Source: Desulfamplus sp.
Lineage (GTDB): Bacteria; Desulfobacterota; Desulfobacteria; Desulfobacterales; Desulfobacteraceae
Direction of reading: 5' to 3'
NCBI GenBank assembly: GCA_015231395.1
Contig: JADGBP010000010.1
Span: 1 to 15,090, forward strand
DNA length: 15,090 bases
Below are positions 11,581-15,090 of the stretch, one piece after another. A program made the translations under genes and the position numbers. A model generated the notes under the pieces. It ran no database searches. It saw only the letters and a list, made by a program, of their open reading frames with translations, and was not told the origin of the DNA. Each line of letters begins with the position of its first letter. The first letter of the stretch is position 1.

Positions 11581-14500
11581 CTGATTCACCCTTTGCCTGT
11601 ATATCGAGCAAATTCCGTATCATTTTTGAAAAATCAGCCATAATAATAGGTTTCATCAAAAAACCATCAATGCCAATAGATAGAGCTTTTTCTTCAGATA
11701 TCATTGTGCTGAAGCCTGTACAAAGCAATATTGGAATATCAGGACGTATTTTTTTCAATTCAACTGAAAGTTTATCTCCCGACATGTTGGGCATTGTCAT
11801 ATCAGTAATTACAATATCAAATTGGTCTGGGTTTGCACGAAATATTTCAAGAGCTTCAATACTGCTATTATGTGAAGTAATCTGATAGCCTAACCGTTCC
11901 AGCATAGTTGTTTCCAGTTTAATCATCGATAATTCATCATCTACAATAAGAACCCTTTCAGAGCCGCCTTGAATAACTTCTTTTACCCCAGATCCTTCTT
12001 TTTGAGAAAACCCCTCTGCAATAGGAAAATAAACACTAAATTGTGTCCCTTTACCAAGTTCACTATAGACATTAATAGTGCCACCCATGCTTTTTACAAT
12101 TCCGTGTACAACTGAAAGCCCCATACCTGTTCCTTTACCTTGTTCTTTTGTGGTAAAAAACGGGTCAAAGATTTTATCTTTTATATCGTTTGCTATTCCT
12201 GTGCCTGTATCTGCTATTGCGAGACAAGCATATCTTCCAGAAGATACAAAACCGTGTGTCATAATGTCATGTTCATCTAACGTGATTTCTTTAAGACCGA
12301 CTGTCAGTTCTCCACCTGTCTCTTCCATGGCATGATACGCATTGGTTGCAAGGTTCATGACAATCTGATGAATTTGTGTTGGATCAGCTTCTATTAGCCC
12401 GCAGTTATTACTAACATCATTTTTAATCGCAATTGTAGTCGGGATTGTTGACCTGAGAAGTGCCAAGACTTCCTTGAGAATATGCTTTATAGACATCAGT
12501 ACTAATGTACTTTCCTCTTTACGGGAGAAAGTAAGTATCTGTTTTACAAGATTTTTGGCTCGCATTGAAGCAGAGTAAATCTCCTCAACACTTTCTCTAA
12601 TTGGAGTTCCTTCAGGGATCTCATCTAACAAAATCTCTGTATATCCTATAACAGGAACGAGAATATTGTTGAAATCATGAGCAATACCACCAGCAAGCGT
12701 TCCAATCGCTTCCATTTTCTGGGTCTGTTGAAGTTGAGATTCAATTTTTTGTTTTTCTGTAACAGCACTCAAATAGTCGGTTATATCCCGAAAAATGGAC
12801 ATCTTGGACACAGTTCCGTCATCATTAAAAATAGGCATGTTGGATATACGGTAATTCCTGTTATCAAGCGGACTGACAATAGTGGTTTCAACTGTTTTGC
12901 CTTTTCTGACTTCATCAAAAACACACCACTTACATTTGTCATTCAAATTGTGCAATGCTTTATAGCAGCTTTCTCCTGTTGCATCTCTTCCAATACGTTT
13001 GATCATTGCAGGATTCATATATTCTACAGTGGCATGAGGTGAGCATATATATACAGAATCTGTTATTGATTCCATCATGGAACGGTATTTTGCCTCGCTT
13101 TTTCTGAGTGATTCTTCTATTTGCTTAAGTTTGGTCAAATCCATGTTTGTGCCAGTTACCCTAATTGGATTCCCATCTTTATCACGCGTAATAAGTCCAC
13201 GCGACAGAACAGGCACATAATGCCCATCTTTATGCAACAGGCGAAACTCAACATTATAACTCTCTGCATTGTTTTTTAGGGCACCTCTGAAGACAGAATT
13301 GACATGTTCTGCATCCTCAGGATGCCTGAGCTTTTCCCAAAGTGAGGCATCTGCGGGAAGTTCATTATCAGTATATCCAATCTGTTGCCACCATTGGGGG
13401 GAATAATAAAGTTCGTTGCTAATTAAATCCCAATCCCAAGGTGCATCACTTGAGCCTTTAATAACTAATTGCAAATGCTCTTCACTCTTTCTTAACAGTT
13501 CGTTTGCAGATGATAACTCTTGAGTTTTTTCTTTTATTTTTATCCTTAAAAATTTTGTCCAGCCAATAGCTATCAATAGTCCAATTAAAAAAAGAACAAT
13601 TAGCTCGATTAATATTCGTTTTTGCCTTTCTGATTTTATAAGGTTCCGTTTGGATGGATTAAATATAAGTTCATCAATATTTATAGAATGTTTTACAATA
13701 TTAATTGATTTTAGATGGCCATACATTCTTTCCCATCTATCTGGGTTAATATGCCCGATTTCAATATCGGGATTGTGCATTAATTCTGCTAATTTTTTAC
13801 TTTGATACAAATTAAAGGCAAGTGTATCGTCAAGTTTTGCTGTTCTTGGAAGTTTTTCAGTGATCTGTTTTGCAACAGATTCTCTATTCTCCATAGCGTA
13901 TTTCCAGCCTTTTAAACTTGCTTTAGTAAAGCGTTCGACCAGATTCTGGTTCTTTTGTATTAATTTTTCATTTGTAAATAGAGAGTCTCCATAAAAATCA
14001 ATGTCATATTCAATTAGCCGAAGAGTATTCAGCACAATGCCTTTTTCTTTGGCTTCAAATGGAAAAGAGAATATATAGCCGGGGACAACATCCACTTTAT
14101 CATCTATTAAATGCTGCACTCCTGCCTGATGTGGATATGGTTTTACCTTATCAGGATCAATACCTTCAGACTTAAGCATTACCTGAAGTTCAACATCAAT
14201 AAGGTCATTTACCCTGCGGGCAACTCTTAATTTTAGAAAGTCGGCTGGGGAATGCAGTTCTGTGGTAGCCTTTGAATAAAAGGCTGAAGCACTGTGCTGA
14301 AATATTGAAGCTACTATAACAAGCGGAGTTCCTTGATCTTTTGCTATCAGGATATCAGCAGCACCTACACCAAAATCAGCTCTTCCCGATCCAACCTCTT
14401 CAACCGCACTTAAGATTTTTTTCGGAGTCACTGCCGATTTTATATCAACATCAATGCCCTCTTCTTCATAATATCCATTCCATTGGGCTGCATAATAGCC

Positions 14501-14617
14501 TGCAAACTGGAACTGGTGATCCCATCTTAGTTGAAGTATCACTTTGTCGTTTGCCCATACAACATTACAGGCAAAGATTCCCAGAAACATAACAATTAAA
14601 AATATTTTTTTAATCAT
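11567..14617 (-). CDS. Hybrid sensor histidine kinase with periplasmic NMT1/THI5-like domain, two PAS domains and a receiver
   Basis: This is a 1016-aa protein. Signal peptide at 1-22 (MIKKIFLIVMFLGIFACNVV), then an NMT1/THI5-like binding domain at about 25-245 (LQLRWDHQFQFAGYYAA, GSGRADFGVGAADILIA, HQAGVQHLIDDKVDVV). TM at about 334-352; PAS domains at about 375-497 and 505-615. The HisKA H-box is LAGGIAHDFNNIL (His near 645). The ATPase has an N-box QIVMNLATNAYHAMEE, DTGTGI, and GKGTGMGLS. The receiver at about 885-1005 has acceptor Asp near 938 (VITDMTMPNMSG) and KP at the end. The second PAS carries C-x10-C-x2-C. The frame opens at 14707, but AGGAAGG at 14623-14629 and the signal peptide support ATG 14617. 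The ligand may be a pyrimidine or similar small molecule by family analogy. The next gene overlaps its stop. Confidence 0.93.
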   Translation of the reverse strand: MIKKIFLIVMFLGIFACNVVWANDKVILQLRWDHQFQFAGYYAAQWNGYYEEEGIDVDIKSAVTPKKILSAVEEVGSGRADFGVGAADILIAKDQGTPLVIVASIFQHSASAFYSKATTELHSPADFLKLRVARRVNDLIDVELQVMLKSEGIDPDKVKPYPHQAGVQHLIDDKVDVVPGYIFSFPFEAKEKGIVLNTLRLIEYDIDFYGDSLFTNEKLIQKNQNLVERFTKASLKGWKYAMENRESVAKQITEKLPRTAKLDDTLAFNLYQSKKLAELMHNPDIEIGHINPDRWERMYGHLKSINIVKHSINIDELIFNPSKRNLIKSERQKRILIELIVLFLIGLLIAIGWTKFLRIKIKEKTQELSSANELLRKSEEHLQLVIKGSSDAPWDWDLISNELYYSPQWWQQIGYTDNELPADASLWEKLRHPEDAEHVNSVFRGALKNNAESYNVEFRLLHKDGHYVPVLSRGLITRDKDGNPIRVTGTNMDLTKLKQIEESLRKSEAKYRSMMESITDSVYICSPHATVEYMNPAMIKRIGRDATGESCYKALHNLNDKCKWCVFDEVRKGKTVETTIVSPLDNRNYRISNMPIFNDDGTVSKMSIFRDITDYLSAVTEKQKIESQLQQTQKMEAIGTLAGGIAHDFNNILVPVIGYTEILLDEIPEGTPIRESVEEIYSASMRAKNLVKQILTFSRKEESTLVLMSIKHILKEVLALLRSTIPTTIAIKNDVSNNCGLIEADPTQIHQIVMNLATNAYHAMEETGGELTVGLKEITLDEHDIMTHGFVSSGRYACLAIADTGTGIANDIKDKIFDPFFTTKEQGKGTGMGLSVVHGIVKSMGGTINVYSELGKGTQFSVYFPIAEGFSQKEGSGVKEVIQGGSERVLIVDDELSMIKLETTMLERLGYQITSHNSSIEALEIFRANPDQFDIVITDMTMPNMSGDKLSVELKKIRPDIPILLCTGFSTMISEEKALSIGIDGFLMKPIIMADFSKMIRNLLDIQAKGESDDIK

Positions 14618-14821
14618 ATTAGCCTTCCTAATTCTACTGCATTCCTCTTCAAGGTAGATTGTCATCACCAAATCAGGTTCCGGTATATTTGTAAAGAAAA
14701 ATATCACTTTGGTATGCTTTGATAAGCCGCTGAGAAGTTAGGTCTCCCCCAATACAGAGGAGACCGTCAAACCTTGCAAGGTGAGGAGAAGGAAATTCTA
14801 TATTATCTGTAAAACTATCTT
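14618..14821 (-). other. Leader region between chemotaxis gene and kinase gene, with hairpin
   Basis: No gene is seen in these 204 bases. GGTCTCC (14741-14747) and GGAGACC (14759-14765) form a 7-bp stem with an 11-nt loop. TTTGA (14718-14722) and TCAAA (14767-14771) could close an outer stem, and ACCTTGCAAGGT (14771-14782) is self-complementary. On the minus strand it may end the chemotaxis transcript or fold in the kinase leader. No clear sigma70 promoter was found for the kinase. Confidence 0.4.
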
Positions 14822-15090
14822 TCACACCTTAAATTTCCCCATCATATCTTTTAGCTGCCCCGCAAGTCTTGAAAGTTCTTTAGCACTCATGGTTACTTCT
14901 GAACTACTCTTTGCCATCTCTGTTGCAGAGTGGTTTACATCTGCTATATCTTTTGCAATCTCCGCGGTAACTGAAGAGCTTTCCACAACATTTCTGCCAA
15001 CATCATTAACTGCTAAAGAAGCCTGAGCAACATTATCTGCAATCTCCCTTGTAGTTGAAGATTGCTCTTCAACAGCAGCAGCAATGGTTG
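14822..15090 (-). CDS. Methyl-accepting chemotaxis protein, C-terminal fragment (5' end outside window)
   Basis: The minus-strand frame is open from the right edge to a TGA at 14822-14824, giving 88 residues. It begins TIAAAVEEQSSTTREIADNV and ends LAGQLKDMMGKFKV. The AVEEQSSTTREIA stretch is the usual C-terminal region of the cytoplasmic signalling coiled coil, containing a methylation-helix-type EEQ motif, and the small-residue heptads that follow fit the descending helix of a chemotaxis transducer. No C-terminal CheR-binding pentapeptide is present. The sensor part is off the window. Confidence 0.9.
   Translation of the reverse strand, partial: TIAAAVEEQSSTTREIADNVAQASLAVNDVGRNVVESSSVTAEIAKDIADVNHSATEMAKSSSEVTMSAKELSRLAGQLKDMMGKFKV

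Noticed and set aside
14618..14700. Possible thiamine pyrophosphate riboswitch before the NMT1/THI5-like kinase (minus strand contains GGAACCTGATTTGGTGATGA)
   Set aside because: The GAACCTGAT stretch resembles the 3' half of the element, but no CTGAGA and matching first half lie upstream on that strand at the right spacing, and the pairing arms do not fit.
14618..14707. Longer N-terminus of the hybrid kinase from 14707
   Set aside because: It would put 30 polar residues before a clean signal peptide; ATG 14617 has a good AGGAAGG site.

Overview
The window looks like the chromosome of an anaerobic Desulfobacterota (former Deltaproteobacteria) bacterium, possibly a sulfate reducer. The evidence is a siroheme/haem branch locus, a PAS-type sigma54 activator, two ParA/MinD ATPases with inserted ferredoxin domains, several small NifX-type 'dinitrogenase Fe-Mo cofactor' proteins, a glycine-rich DUF5320-like protein, and large periplasmic-binding/PAS sensors, one ending in a CxxC...CxxC module familiar from this phylum. 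No species can be named from the sequence.

Layout. (1) 1-1423, minus strand: a tetrapyrrole pair, precorrin-2 dehydrogenase/ferrochelatase followed after 1 nt by a CcsA/HemX-like membrane protein that runs off the left edge; a good sigma70 promoter lies at 1450-1479. (2) 1550-2920, plus: a PAS sigma54 activator with an altered GAFTGA loop, followed immediately by a 24-bp repeat array, a dyad that could be its binding site, and a sigma54-type promoter at 3244-3259. (3) 3432-5974, plus: a NifX-type protein fused in frame to a DUF5320-like protein (an internal RBS and ATG persist), a terminator-like hairpin, then a 54-aa microprotein, a P-loop kinase-like protein and a PAP2 phosphatase, the last three overlapping. 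(4) 6047-9764, plus: a degenerate receiver protein, two tandem MinD/ferredoxin ATPases (the first with a duplicated P-loop), two NifX-family proteins and an IscU/NifU-type Fe-S scaffold. Much of this block is visibly more GC-rich than its surroundings. (5) 9795-9866: a composite palindrome between convergent genes. (6) 9859-15090, minus: a kinase-less periplasmic-binding/PAS sensor, a hybrid histidine kinase with an NMT1/THI5-like sensor, and the 3' end of a chemotaxis transducer.

How it fits together. The plus-strand block resembles the sigma54-controlled orange protein (ORP) locus of Desulfovibrio vulgaris, where a dedicated activator drives NifX-like and Fe-S ParA-type ATPase genes. A reasonable inference is an anaerobic metal-sulfur cluster assembly or carrier system: the scaffold builds clusters, the ATPases move them, and the NifX-like proteins hold them. 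The microprotein, kinase and PAP2 phosphatase are accessory genes that I do not recognise as part of the known locus.

A second theme is short tandem duplication. Five separate places carry direct repeats (21 bp in the siroheme gene, 24 bp after the activator, 54 bp in the ATPase P-loop, 13 bp before a nifX-like gene, 18 bp in the periplasmic sensor). All three inside genes are multiples of three and keep the reading frame.
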